Positions 15,790 to 24,043 are shown, counted from the first letter of the stretch. The stretch: 64,000 nt of DNA from Paenibacillus gallinarum (GCF_014836635.1 NZ_JACSQL010000011.1:1-64000), one strand, 5' to 3'. Made by a program: numbers and translations. Notes: a model not told the origin generated them from the sequence alone.

Positions 15790-16104
15790 TTAGCCTGCAA
15801 TTGGCTCTAAATCAAATTCCGGCACATAAAATAGATAGCCGAGATCTGTCTGCTCATATTCCCATGCCAGGTACTCCGCAGCATCAGCAAAAGCACTACG
15901 TTCAAGCTCAACGTGCTTATTCCACCACTCCCTTCTGAGCGTAAATGGAGCACTTACAGACCAACTAGGTACTGTTCCATTGGCTAATGACATCGATTCG
16001 TCATCATAGAGTACAATTTCAGATCCGAAAGGAATCACTTTCCCTGTGAGCACATCCACCGGCAGTGGGCTAATTTCATTGTAGTTATTAATGTTCATCT
16101 TCAT
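15790..16104 (-). CDS. Hypothetical protein, paralogue of the 53-residue neighbour
   Basis: A 104-residue soluble protein. Its start, MNINNYNEISPLPVDVLTGKVIPFGSEIV, matches MNLNNYNAVSAVPTELISEDVMPFGEEV of the small gene at 16145-16306, so the two arose by duplication. The C-terminal half is aromatic and acidic (WWNKHVELERSAFADAAEYLAWEYEQ). ATG 16104 has GAGGAGTG upstream. Unknown function; in an operon behind its paralogue. Confidence 0.7.
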   Translation of the reverse strand: MKMNINNYNEISPLPVDVLTGKVIPFGSEIVLYDDESMSLANGTVPSWSVSAPFTLRREWWNKHVELERSAFADAAEYLAWEYEQTDLGYLFYVPEFDLEPIAG

Positions 16105-16144
16105 TTATGATCACTCCTCAAATTTTCTTTGTTTAGGATTTGGA

Positions 16145-16306
16145 TTAAATGTTGGCGACATATACTTCTCCAAATATCTCATCCGTTTGGCGTTCCCACT
16201 TGAGTTGCCCGTATATCGCGCCGACTTCCTCTCCAAACGGCATTACGTCTTCAGAGATCAGTTCAGTTGGCACTGCGCTTACGGCATTATAATTATTAAG
16301 GTTCAT
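16145..16306 (-). CDS. 53-residue hypothetical protein
   Basis: A short gene supported by three points: AGGGGG seven bases before ATG 16306, the leader stem-loop L7 about 45 bases upstream, and clear similarity of residues 1-30 to the start of the gene at 15790-16104. The product ends FGEVYVANI. It may be a shortened duplicate of its neighbour; function unknown. Confidence 0.7.
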   Translation of the reverse strand: MNLNNYNAVSAVPTELISEDVMPFGEEVGAIYGQLKWERQTDEIFGEVYVANI

Positions 16307-16347
16307 TATTAAGTCCCCCTATGGATTTGTTTTTTTACTTCGTCCTG

Positions 16348-16374
16348 CTTATTGGCCGGCTTGCCGGCGCTTTT
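16348..16374 (-). promoter_or_regulatory. Conserved leader stem-loop, copy L7
   Basis: Minus-strand GCCGG-CAAG-CCGGC followed by CAATAAGC, upstream of the 16145-16306 / 15790-16104 gene pair. Confidence 0.8.
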
Positions 16375-16448
16375 CGTTTATCCAAGACAGAAATAAGTTC
16401 TTCTCGGGCGAGTTATTGATCATAGGATTCGTGGAATTCAACAAAAAA

Positions 16449-16475
16449 ACACCGGCATGAAAATCATGCCGGTGC
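16449..16475 (-). terminator. Intrinsic terminator
   Basis: CACCGGCATG / CATGCCGGTG, a ten-base-pair stem with a minus-strand U-run, behind the gene at 16531-17070. Confidence 0.88.
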
Positions 16476-16530
16476 TATTACCCTTACTACCATAAAATTC
16501 GTCTTCAGTGCAGGTTTCAACCGTTAACTG

Positions 16531-17070
16531 TCATTTGGAGATACGTACTACTCCCTTAACGAGCGGATACCGTTTAACTTTTTTCACCCAGACGAATGTC
16601 ATCAGATATGGAAAATAAAATAATACCTTTTTAAATTTGCTGACTGGATAAATGTCTATCTTTACATTAAACCGTTTTTCTAAATTGTTTATCTTTTCCG
16701 TGTCGAGCAGATTTGTACAGAATACAATATCCTTATTTAATTCTTCTGCATAGCTTTTCATAACGCGTATCGATTTTCTTAATCCAATGGGTCTCTTTAC
16801 CTTTGAGCCAATATGGAATTCTACAACGTCAGAAATTACGTTGTAAAAACCGTAAGGTTTTTGTTCTTTAGTTTTGATTGCCGAATACATCAAGATAGCA
16901 AGTGCTGCTATGAGACCGGAAATGGTTATTAGCAATGCAAAGATATAAAATCTGTCAAACATAGGATGCTCTATTACACCAACGATCGTAAGGACAGCAC
17001 CCCCAGCCAAAACGAAAAATGCTGAAAGTATAGATAAAGATACCAATTCAGATAATTGCAATTTTCTCAC
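16531..17070 (-). CDS. Membrane protein with two N-terminal helices (179 aa)
   Basis: Two predicted transmembrane helices, residues 9-31 (LVSLSILSAFFVLAGGAVLTIVGV) and 41-64 (FYIFALLITISGLIAALAILMYS), precede a basic cytoplasmic domain. The start is GTG 17070 with AAGGAGGG upstream. It is the last gene of a run of three that includes the paralogous pair at 17135-17512 and 17702-18145. No family recognised. Confidence 0.68.
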   Translation of the reverse strand: MRKLQLSELVSLSILSAFFVLAGGAVLTIVGVIEHPMFDRFYIFALLITISGLIAALAILMYSAIKTKEQKPYGFYNVISDVVEFHIGSKVKRPIGLRKSIRVMKSYAEELNKDIVFCTNLLDTEKINNLEKRFNVKIDIYPVSKFKKVLFYFPYLMTFVWVKKVKRYPLVKGVVRISK

Positions 17071-17134
17071 TTAAAACACCCTCCTTCCTTTTCACTACCT
17101 GCTTTACCTTTTCTATTAAGCAATTTAATTTCTC

Positions 17135-17512
17135 CTATTTATCTACCTTAGCAAAGTCTAGCACTAGGACTAAGGCTCTATTTATTTTAACCGTGTCCAT
17201 TGGGGCAACTTCAAACTTAGGCGTATGCCCAATAGTTACTACTTCCTCATGCCTACCAGCTTTGACAATGAACTCTTTATCCGCTGTCCTGATAACATCC
17301 CATGTGATATGTTCTTCGACACCTCTTCTATCAAACTGTGCAAAATTTACCCTTTCTTTTCTCTTTGGTTGTGTGGGGTTCTTGGGCACCTTCAGTTTCA
17401 TAACTTTTTGATGTCTTATTTCCCCGCTTGCTTCGGAAGTTCTAGATGCTTTGTCAAGAAACGGAATATTCAAACCGCCCAACAGACCAAGCACAAAACT
17501 ACTGATACTCAT
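17135..17512 (-). CDS. Hypothetical protein, paralogue of 17702-18145
   Basis: A 125-residue protein with a short hydrophobic start (ISSFVLGLLGGLNIPF) and a soluble domain GVEEHITWDVIRTADKEFIVKAGRHEEVVTIGHTPKFEVAPMDTVKINRALVLVLDF. That domain aligns with GEEDGITWQVRKTSDVCFTITVGKRTDHVYVKREPIFGLPARELDKIKLILTNAV of the gene at 17702-18145. ATG 17512 has AAGGAAAG upstream. It probably works with its paralogue at the membrane; function unknown. Confidence 0.68.
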   Translation of the reverse strand: MSISSFVLGLLGGLNIPFLDKASRTSEASGEIRHQKVMKLKVPKNPTQPKRKERVNFAQFDRRGVEEHITWDVIRTADKEFIVKAGRHEEVVTIGHTPKFEVAPMDTVKINRALVLVLDFAKVDK

Positions 17513-17701
17513 TTTCTATCTTTCCTTCTTTCTTTCTGCGTTAGTTTGTAGGCAAACTCAACCGATCTTCCAAGTACGAGTCACCTCTCAATAATACAAA
17601 GCAATTCATCCGTTTCTAGGTAATATGGTACTTCTTTAATGCTATTAAATATAACATCAATGATTTGTGCTAATTGTTATTTAATTTCTTGCCTTGAGTC
17701 A

Positions 17702-18145
17702 TTAAAACTCCATATCTTCAGCATACTTCTGTTCCCCTTTAACTATATTAACCGCGTTAGTTAATATTAGCTTAATTTTATCCAGTTCCCTAGCGGGTAA
17801 GCCAAAGATTGGTTCCCGTTTTACATAGACGTGATCAGTTCTTTTCCCTACCGTAATCGTAAAGCAAACATCACTTGTTTTTCTAACTTGCCACGTAATT
17901 CCGTCTTCCTCACCTTTGTCACAAAAAGCATTGGATAAAGTGAGATTAACGTCAATATATTCTTTACCAACCTGATTTTGGGAAGATGCCTTGATTACGC
18001 TATTAGTAAGAACCAACATCGCTATTAGAGTCAGTACAACTATTACAGCTGTATTGTCCCCATCTAAGAATACCAAGTCTACCACAAGTGCCCCTGTACC
18101 AAGCACCACACATACCACTCTAAGGTTCTTTAGTGTTTCTAACAC
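17702..18145 (-). CDS. Membrane-anchored hypothetical protein, paralogue of 17135-17512
   Basis: A 147-residue protein with two hydrophobic segments, residues 8-27 (LRVVCVVLGTGALVVDLVFL) and 31-50 (NTAVIVVLTLIAMLVLTNSV), and a soluble C-terminal domain shared with the neighbouring gene. Start GTG 18145 with AGGAGGG upstream. Leader L8 is about 100 bases upstream, so it likely heads the transcript covering 16531-18145. Function unknown. Confidence 0.68.
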   Translation of the reverse strand: MLETLKNLRVVCVVLGTGALVVDLVFLDGDNTAVIVVLTLIAMLVLTNSVIKASSQNQVGKEYIDVNLTLSNAFCDKGEEDGITWQVRKTSDVCFTITVGKRTDHVYVKREPIFGLPARELDKIKLILTNAVNIVKGEQKYAEDMEF

Positions 18146-18249
18146 TCTCTAAGCCCTCCTAAGTTCTACTACATCCCATTCTGTTTCGATAACTTCAAAA
18201 GGCACACTCATACTTTCTAAGTCCTATGTCTATTACATATTTCTATATT

Positions 18250-18276
18250 CTTTATCGGTCGGTAAAGCCGGCAGGT
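18250..18276 (-). promoter_or_regulatory. Leader stem-loop, copy L8 (degenerate)
   Basis: Minus-strand GCCGG-CUUUA-CCGAC, one mismatched pair, followed by CGATAAAG. It lies between the rep terminator and the gene at 17702-18145. Confidence 0.62.
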
Positions 18277-18290
18277 TTCGTAAATAAAAA

Positions 18291-18331
18291 AAACAACTTA
18301 CATTCTCTTATAGTGAGAATGTAAGTTGTTC
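18291..18331 (-). terminator. Intrinsic terminator of the rep gene
   Basis: A perfect 16-base-pair stem, AACAACTTACATTCTC / GAGAATGTAAGTTGTT, with a minus-strand U-run; it overlaps the end of rep at 18308. Confidence 0.9.
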
Positions 18332-19429
18332 CACGGTGTTAACACTATTTCCTGAAGAGAGTAATAGTTTGGAAGGTCTAATCTCTAGGAAAGTTGACCC
18401 AGTCTCATCTTCATGTAATTTATAACCATCCAAAAGAGAAATCTCCATCATATTCTGACATGCTTCCTCTACGATCTGCTTTTTCTTAGTAGGTCTGTTT
18501 GCTTTTATTCCCATGAGGAGTGCAATTTCATCTAAAGGCCAGCGTGTGATACCTTGAGCAACTTGTGCTGGTAAAAAGAGATATAAATTCTGTGCTGTGC
18601 CTGCCTTTAAGTCTTCAAGAATGGCTAGACTTAAGTAAGCAATAGCTCCTGACTGTAATGAACGGTAAACTGGATCAGAGAACATGATCTTGAATGTTTC
18701 ATTTTTATCGCGCCGCCCAATTGCCTGTAAGATATTTATCCGATCTAATGAATCGATTAAACCTTTTTCATGATAGTAGGTAAATTCAAACTTACTATCT
18801 TGGAGTACTTCAAGGGATTGCCAGATTTCTTGATAGGTCCTTCCACTCGTATTACGATTCATGGCTTTAGCAAGAGAATAAATAGTGAACTCGAATTCTT
18901 TCTGTTTTCCACTTACTTCCCATAGCTTATGAATCCCAATTAATACCTTTGCATCTTGTAGGGTCAGTTCTTTCTTAGCTGGATGATAGATTTTTGTTCT
19001 TCTATTGTCGCGGACGAGAGTATTTTCCACTTCAGTAGCTGTTTTTTTAGCCCTTGGTGTTGATATTGAACTGATCGCACTCTCCGAGAAAATATGTCCA
19101 TAGGGATGGGAAGGCTTATTGTAGTAGGTAGCTCGTCTGATTACCTGCGATTCTACCCAAATTTTTTGTTTTATTTGATGTTCGAAGATTTCCTTGTTAA
19201 TCTGGTCTCTTTCTTCATCCGTAAGTTGCTCCTGGACTAATCTTTTAGCTAGTTGGAGTTCACTGGTTCCTTCAATTTGTATCTGCTTTAAAGCAACTTC
19301 TTTTGTTTTCGTCTTTAATTGGTCAGCTGCCTTAGTAATGAGTTCCTGTACTTTAGGATCTTCAATAGGAAGATCTAACGCTGTTATTTTACCAACCCAT
19401 TGTTCTAAACTAATTTTTCGAGGAGGCAT
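18308..19429 (-). CDS. rep: Plasmid replication initiator, tandem winged-helix (TrfA/RPA-like)
   Basis: A 373-residue initiator that would bind the iterons just upstream and open the origin. The N-terminal 120 residues are charged and helical (EVALKQIQIEGTSELQLAKRLVQEQLTDEERDQINKEI). Winged-helix-like blocks follow: LTLQDAKVLIGIHKLWEVSGKQKEFEFTIYSLAKAM with SGRTYQEIWQSLEVLQDSKF (residues about 160-215), and NLYLFLPAQVAQGITRWPLDEIALLMGI (about 285-315). The layout recalls TrfA/RPA-type initiators; exact family is uncertain. ATG 19429 has AAAGGAGC upstream. It is one of two replication initiators in this window; the other is at 36490-37467. Confidence 0.83.
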   Translation of the reverse strand: MPPRKISLEQWVGKITALDLPIEDPKVQELITKAADQLKTKTKEVALKQIQIEGTSELQLAKRLVQEQLTDEERDQINKEIFEHQIKQKIWVESQVIRRATYYNKPSHPYGHIFSESAISSISTPRAKKTATEVENTLVRDNRRTKIYHPAKKELTLQDAKVLIGIHKLWEVSGKQKEFEFTIYSLAKAMNRNTSGRTYQEIWQSLEVLQDSKFEFTYYHEKGLIDSLDRINILQAIGRRDKNETFKIMFSDPVYRSLQSGAIAYLSLAILEDLKAGTAQNLYLFLPAQVAQGITRWPLDEIALLMGIKANRPTKKKQIVEEACQNMMEISLLDGYKLHEDETGSTFLEIRPSKLLLSSGNSVNTVEQLTFSL

Positions 19430-19514
19430 TTGATAACAGCTCCTTTCTTATATCCGCATTTTTCGTATATATAGAATACCATACCTTTTAATATTGACTA
19501 TAAATTTGACTAAA

Positions 19515-19580
19515 ATGTCCTTTCGACCACGATATATCGTCCTTTCGACCACGATAATATGTTCTTTCAACCACGATAGT
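19515..19580. repeat. Iterons 1-3 of replicon 1
   Basis: Three direct repeats of GTCCTTTC(G/A)ACCACGATA start at 19517, 19539 and 19561, exactly 22 bp apart and thus about two helical turns. They lie 85-150 bp upstream of rep. Confidence 0.9.
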
Positions 19581-19784
19581 TTTTCTTAGCTTTATGTGTA
19601 TCTGGCTATCAACTTTTAATACCATTCTCTCTATTAAGCTCAAAAAAAAGTAATAATCGCCATAACATAGCGTTCCATAATAATCATGAATTGAAAGTAG
19701 TGATCTATACGAGGTCGAATGAACTTTTGAGTATAAGCTTCCTTTCAACCTCCATACTAAAAAATATTTTCGAAGGACTTTTTT

Positions 19785-19897
19785 GTTTTTCAACCACGAT
19801 ATTATGTCCTTTCAACCACGATATACCGTCCTTTCAACCACGATATATCGTCCTTTCGACCACGACATATAGTAAATGTCCTTTCAACCACGATACC
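19785..19897. repeat. Iterons 4-8 of replicon 1
   Basis: Five more copies of the same iteron start at 19785, 19806, 19828, 19850 and 19878 (spacing 21, 22, 22 and 28 bp). A degenerate copy is near 19737. Together with iterons 1-3 they flank an AT-rich 200-bp segment that could be the unwinding region. Confidence 0.9.
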
Positions 19898-19984
19898 TTG
19901 ACTCAGAGAATACGACAAAATACAATGGCATTAATGTTAAATTACTAGTTTATACCACAATTCTCTTAAAAATTTCTAAAAAAA

Positions 19985-20169
19985 AAGCTCCCAATGGGAG
20001 CAGGCCTTATGGCCAATTCGAAAATGATTAGAATCACTCGCTATCTTGAGGTACGAACTCTTGACAGCAATTAAACAAAACCGCAGGTAACTGTTTCTGG
20101 AAAAAACAGATATCCTGGGGGCGTGTTAAATTCGCAAAAATTAACATGCCAAAAATTAACATGCCAGTT
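19985..20169 (-). ncRNA. Candidate small RNA beside replicon 1 (about 185 nt)
   Basis: A minus-strand promoter (TTGAAT at 20198-20203, 17-base spacer, TATAAT at 20175-20180) is followed by about 185 bases without a gene and then a GCTCCC/GGGAGC hairpin with an eight-base U-run at 19987-20001. The RNA would contain a direct repeat of GGCATGTTAATTTTT near its 5' end, a CTGTTT/AAACAG hairpin and a GGCC/GGCC hairpin just before the terminator. It lies between rep iterons and the divergent gene at 20240, so control of replication is a reasonable guess. Not a family I recognise. Confidence 0.65.
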
Positions 20170-20174
20170 CCCTT

Positions 20175-20203
20175 ATTATACGCAAAATCAGCTTTAAATT
20201 CAA
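20175..20203 (-). promoter_or_regulatory. Sigma-A-type promoter of the candidate small RNA
   Basis: TTGAAT and TATAAT with 17-base spacing on the minus strand, pointing toward replicon 1. Confidence 0.7.
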
Positions 20204-20239
20204 GGGGATTGGCATGATTGGACTCTGGGAGGACTATTC

Positions 20240-21124
20240 ATGCTGACAAATTTTATTTCATCTGAACAACATTTAGTTAAAGGTCTGAAAAGTGTACTTG
20301 ATAATCAGGAACTTAAAATATACGAGAAAATGGTAATGATTATATTCAAAGTCTATCAAGCGGAATATGGAAGTGTTTTTCCTGATTACGATACGATTGC
20401 AGCAGCTGGCAGCATGTCGAAGCGCAAAGCACAGTATGTTGTCAAAGATTTGGTTGATCGTAATGAAATTGAAAAAAAACCTCGGTTTAAAGAAGTCGTA
20501 GGTTGTCCAGTTAAACAGACATCCAATTTATATACCGTGATCGAATCTTCTTCAGCAGTTAATGAAATGAATTCAACAGTACCAATAAATGTAAAAGATA
20601 CACCTGAATTTGATATTTATCATGCAGAGCATGCATTTTCTGCACAAGATGCATCTGATATCAATTTTCCATGTGCACAGTATGCACCCTATAATGCAGG
20701 TTTTATTAATCAAGATTCTTTAGATCTTTATACTTCAACAGATCTAAAAGAAGAAGAAGATACACCAAATACGCGCGAACACATGTCTGAATTGTCAAAA
20801 TATGCACAATATGCAGACGTGGTTAAGAAAATGATCAAGTTTCAAGGAACAGGCACGATTTGTTATCTCCAAGAGGAATTTTTATCATGCTGCAAGTACT
20901 TTAATCTTCCACCACGTCTGATCTCTAAGCTATATCCGCATATCGAGAGCAGCATACAAAAGCACCATTTTGACTCGATTTTTAGGTCACTTGAGAAGTT
21001 TACGGAGTATTTAGCTAAAAACAAAATTCATAATCCAATTTCGTGGTTTAAAGCTACCTTCAGCAACGAAGATTTAAAGGTGCGCACGGAGATAGAATTG
21101 ATGAAAACCGGACAAGTCTCTTAA
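20240..21124 (+). CDS. HTH protein, putative replication or regulatory factor (DnaD-like context)
   Basis: A 294-residue soluble protein. Residues 20-80 form a winged-helix of the HTH_36 type (YEKMVMIIFKVYQAEYGSVFPDYDTIAAAGSMSKRKAQYVVKDLVDRNEIEKKPRF), common at the start of plasmid and phage replication or regulatory proteins. The middle is acidic and low-complexity; the C-terminal 90 residues are helical and end NPISWFKATFSNEDLKVRTEIEL, like many DnaD-related primosome proteins. ATG 20240 has GGGAGG seven bases upstream. It is divergent from rep across the origin, so a replication role is plausible but unproven. Confidence 0.7.
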   Translation: MLTNFISSEQHLVKGLKSVLDNQELKIYEKMVMIIFKVYQAEYGSVFPDYDTIAAAGSMSKRKAQYVVKDLVDRNEIEKKPRFKEVVGCPVKQTSNLYTVIESSSAVNEMNSTVPINVKDTPEFDIYHAEHAFSAQDASDINFPCAQYAPYNAGFINQDSLDLYTSTDLKEEEDTPNTREHMSELSKYAQYADVVKKMIKFQGTGTICYLQEEFLSCCKYFNLPPRLISKLYPHIESSIQKHHFDSIFRSLEKFTEYLAKNKIHNPISWFKATFSNEDLKVRTEIELMKTGQVS

Positions 21125-21383
21125 TTTTCTACAGATCTTGCCATATTTTTCTTACTGGATGGTCTTTTCCAGTACTAGCAGCTATTTATCAGGTCCAGGA
21201 TGGAACAGTTCACAGCTATTTTCTTGTAATTGAACTTTAGAGACTTTCTATTTTCACTAAAATCTCTTTAGCTAAACGATAATTCAGCTTCGATGTAGTA
21301 AGGGAGACCATTAAAAACAGACACGAGATCCAAAGAGGGGTCTTATTCTGTACCAGTCATTGCACTTCAAAAGGGGATTGAAT

Positions 21384-21668
21384 TTATCCATTGTGGGTCG
21401 TTTTCTTATTTACACATTCTGTACGACATTCCGGACAGATTGGTTCAGTTCCACAACCGCCATCAGCGTGTTCAAAGCACTCATTAGGCACACCTAATGA
21501 TCCATCACTAAAACGGTTCGTATATAGCCCGTCGAGTTGCATTTGAAAGCACTGGTCAGGGACCTCTGTGTTTCCAAAATCACCACCACATACTAAAACA
21601 TGACTAATTTCGCACTCGTTTGGACAGGCCCATTCAATGATTGTTTGTTGTGGATTTGACTGTAGTAT
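21384..21668 (-). CDS. Cysteine-rich protein with apparent ATA (or ATT) start
   Basis: A 94-codon frame with a textbook AAGGAGG at 21675-21681 but no ATG, GTG or TTG in frame near it. The correctly spaced codon is ATA at 21668; ATT at 21671 is the alternative. The product is coherent: LQSNPQQTIIEWACPNECEI, VCGGDFGNTEVPDQCFQ, VPNECFEHADGGCG, CPECRTECVNKK. It has about ten cysteines and an internal repeat (N/G-x-x-VP-(D/N)-x-C-F). Probable zinc-binding protein. Either a genuine non-standard start or a gene whose ATG has mutated. Confidence 0.6.
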   Translation of the reverse strand: MLQSNPQQTIIEWACPNECEISHVLVCGGDFGNTEVPDQCFQMQLDGLYTNRFSDGSLGVPNECFEHADGGCGTEPICPECRTECVNKKTTHNG

Positions 21669-21811
21669 AATTTTCCTCCTTCAGATCCTTTAGAATCTCC
21701 TTTTAGGAAGAGCTTCAAAGATCCATTTTAAGATTATTGGTCTGAATTTTATATGAGGGAAAGTACTTTTGCATATTAACTCGCTAAGCAATTCCCTTTA
21801 AGTTTCAACTG

Positions 21812-22357
21812 TTATTGCCATTTTTCTGATTCTTGTACGCTAAGAACTTCTCGTATACAGAATTCATCCATGTTGTCGGCATCTGCAGTAGCTTCTTCTA
21901 GTGATACTTGGTCCCACCACTCTTGTGCCTGTGAATTAGCGTGTTCATCACTGACTGCGGTGACCTTAATCGTTCGAGTAACTCTGAACTCTATATCGAC
22001 GTAATACTCCATGTTCCAGAAGCGATTTTTGTCATTCATGTAGTCTTCTGTAAGCCATTTTGCTTCACGCATCTTCAGTTCCGTAAAGTGGTCTATAGCA
22101 TCTAGGTAGCCTGCTGGGTTACCTAATTCAGGGACACCTTTACTGTAATCAAAATCAGGGCCCTGATACTTGTCTTCAAATTCCTTAGCCCACGATATGA
22201 TGGACTGACTTACATCTGTGCTAGGGACGTCTAAATCAGATTTCGGAAAAGCACCGCTACTGATTAGGCAACCTACAAGGGTACCAATTTCAGCAATGTT
22301 CTCATGTAACAGTGTTTCTCTTTGTTCTTGCGTAAGTTTTTCTTTACCATGTGTCAT
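21812..22357 (-). CDS. Hypothetical protein (181 aa)
   Basis: An acidic soluble protein of unknown family. The C-terminal part (YYVDIEFRVTRTIKVTAVSDEHANSQAQEWWDQVSLEEA) has the look of a small beta-strand domain found in phage and plasmid hypothetical proteins. ATG 22357 has GGAGG with seven-base spacing, and it begins one base after the stop of the gene at 22359-22832, so the two are tightly cotranscribed. Confidence 0.7.
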   Translation of the reverse strand: MTHGKEKLTQEQRETLLHENIAEIGTLVGCLISSGAFPKSDLDVPSTDVSQSIISWAKEFEDKYQGPDFDYSKGVPELGNPAGYLDAIDHFTELKMREAKWLTEDYMNDKNRFWNMEYYVDIEFRVTRTIKVTAVSDEHANSQAQEWWDQVSLEEATADADNMDEFCIREVLSVQESEKWQ

Positions 22358-22358
22358 A

Positions 22359-22832
22359 TTATTTTACCTCCGTAGTATCTGTGATAAGATCTTGAGTCAT
22401 ATATTCTTCGTTGAGAATGTCTTCAATAAGTTCATCTTTGTCTACATAGAATTTACCTACGTTTGGGAGTGGGTGGTCTGTAGAGAATCCTTGCACTACG
22501 GTATGGCCAGTAAGCTGCATTAACTCTATGGCAACATCGTAGTCATCAAAAACGCTGTAGTAGCCATTCTTGTTGGTATGTAAAGACCATGTTGCTATAA
22601 TCTTAATTGGTTCTTGAAGCCACAGGTTCTGTTTCCACATCCACAAGCACCAATTATCTAAGGTCTGTAAATCACCTGTTTCTGGAACAATCCGGTGAAC
22701 ATAAGTTTCATCTTCGAATTGTTCAACAATGAGGATAAAATCTCCCTGATGGACCTGATGAAATTTGCTGTTAGGATATAATGCTTCGATCAAAGGTTTG
22801 AATATGTCCCATGATCCTTTAGTAAATCCCAT
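22359..22832 (-). CDS. Hypothetical protein (157 aa)
   Basis: A soluble acidic protein without recognised domain. Tryptophan-rich centre (LDNWCLWMWKQNLWLQEP), acidic C-terminal tail. ATG 22832 has GAGAGGAAAC upstream. First gene of a two-gene unit with 21812-22357. Confidence 0.68.
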   Translation of the reverse strand: MGFTKGSWDIFKPLIEALYPNSKFHQVHQGDFILIVEQFEDETYVHRIVPETGDLQTLDNWCLWMWKQNLWLQEPIKIIATWSLHTNKNGYYSVFDDYDVAIELMQLTGHTVVQGFSTDHPLPNVGKFYVDKDELIEDILNEEYMTQDLITDTTEVK

Positions 22833-23032
22833 ATATAAGTTTCCTCTCTGCGCTATGCCATTTTTTGTATCGCTTTAACCGCTCTATAAGACGAAAACTT
22901 ATGGTGAGCAGTCTGAGCAGGGGTTATTTCGTTAAAATCATCGCCTTATGAGTCCCCCGATTGCTACATTGCTACGTCTTACTTGCTTTGCTCTGGCTGC
23001 TACACGCATATCATGGGGCTTAAGATCTCTTT

Positions 23033-23350
23033 CTAATTGTTTTCCTGCTGTAATAGCAGCTGAATGAACTGTAATTCATCCTGCTCGGCTACTATGAAGC
23101 TATCTCCGCTCCGCTCAAGCTGTTCAAGCTCGTCTGATCGGTCCTTGAAATATTGTATGATTTCCGCAAAACTTGGGGCTGTCTCGCCTTCCTCCCAGTC
23201 AAAATTGGCAACGGATTGTGTATATGCTTGCTTTGTACTCTGACCGCCTTCTATGAAGCCGCTAAGGGTCCAGCCTGCTACCTCTTCTGTCATTGGGTTG
23301 GGTGTAGCTGCATGATGCTGGGGGGATTTTTTAAATGCTGTTTTATTCAT
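23033..23350 (-). CDS. Hypothetical protein (105 aa)
   Basis: A soluble acidic protein (TEEVAGWTLSGFIEGGQSTKQAYTQSVANFDWEEGETAPSFAEIIQYFKDRSDELEQLERSGD). ATG 23350 has AAAAGGAGC upstream. The +1 frame over its stop codon continues for about 40 more residues (KQLERDLKPHDMRVAARAKQVRRSNVAIGGLIRR), which reads like real protein but has no start codon of its own. No family recognised. Confidence 0.65.
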   Translation of the reverse strand: MNKTAFKKSPQHHAATPNPMTEEVAGWTLSGFIEGGQSTKQAYTQSVANFDWEEGETAPSFAEIIQYFKDRSDELEQLERSGDSFIVAEQDELQFIQLLLQQENN

Positions 23351-23415
23351 TGATGTTGCTCCTTTTATTTAGTTTTTTGATCTATGGGAAGCAGAGTGTC
23401 CCTTGACGGCGCTTT

Positions 23416-23604
23416 TTATCTCGTTAGTTCGTCAGATGCTTGAGCCCCCCATCTAATACAATGATTTAAGCTGTGGTTTTCGTTATGATAATCCTTTATA
23501 TTTTCTTGAGTCTCATTCTGAAGAGCATCAAATTTCTCTTGAATTTGTACGAAAAGTGCTTTTATTTCTCTGAGTTTCTCCATTTCAACTTTTGAAAATT
23601 TCAT
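23416..23604 (-). CDS. Small coiled-coil-like protein with duplicated start region
   Basis: A 62-residue charged helical protein (VEMEKLREIKALFVQIQEKFDALQNETQENIKDYH). The 35 bases that carry its ribosome binding site, ATG 23604 and first five codons are repeated in perfect tandem just upstream. The upstream copy starts a decoy frame (MKFSKVER, then stop). Both have GGTAGGAATACAT before ATG. Function unknown. Confidence 0.62.
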   Translation of the reverse strand: MKFSKVEMEKLREIKALFVQIQEKFDALQNETQENIKDYHNENHSLNHCIRWGAQASDELTR

Positions 23605-23655
23605 ATGTATTCCTACCTCTCAACTTTTGAAAATTTCATATGTATTCCTACCTCT
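23586..23655. repeat. Perfect tandem duplication, 2 x 35 bp
   Basis: The 35-base unit beginning CAACTTTTGAAAATTTC occurs at 23586-23620 and again at 23621-23655 without a mismatch. It spans the translation start of the gene at 23416-23604. Confidence 0.95.
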
Positions 23656-23773
23656 CAGCATATTTATCGCAAATAGATCCATTTAGGAGAATATACGAAA
23701 AAGACCGGCACGTTTATCGCACCAGTCCGAATTTCCGTACTTCTTGCATCCAATCAGCGAATCCTTCGTGTAA

Positions 23774-24043
23774 TCAAATGAATCGTGCCAGATTCTCATA
23801 ACTTTCTTTTGTCAGACTTTGCTGTAAATATTCTTTGAACTCCTCTTTAATTCTGTTTCTTACAGCATGAATGTCATAAGATAAATAGCCCTCAATTGTA
23901 TGGATCTGGTTGATATTTTTAAAGAGATTCATGAACCGAATTTGACCTACATCGCTTGCAATTTGCTCATAGGCTTCCCCCGGAGCATTATGAGAAATCA
24001 GAACCTCATATCTTTCTATTTGTTTTTTCGTTAGTTTCATCAA
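23774..24043 (-). CDS. Hypothetical protein (89 aa)
   Basis: A soluble helical protein (KQIERYEVLISHNAPGEAYEQIASDVGQIRFMNLFKNINQIHTIEGYLSYDIHAVRNRIKEEF). AAGGAG is spaced eight bases from TTG 24043 and eleven from ATG 24040; either may be used. No recognised family. Confidence 0.62.
   Translation of the reverse strand: MMKLTKKQIERYEVLISHNAPGEAYEQIASDVGQIRFMNLFKNINQIHTIEGYLSYDIHAVRNRIKEEFKEYLQQSLTKESYENLARFI

Noticed and set aside
22833..23032. Continuation frame KQLERDLKPHDMRVAARAKQVRRSNVAIGGLIRR after the 23033-23350 gene
   Set aside because: It reads like protein but has no start codon or slippery site that would support expression; noted only in the gene entry.
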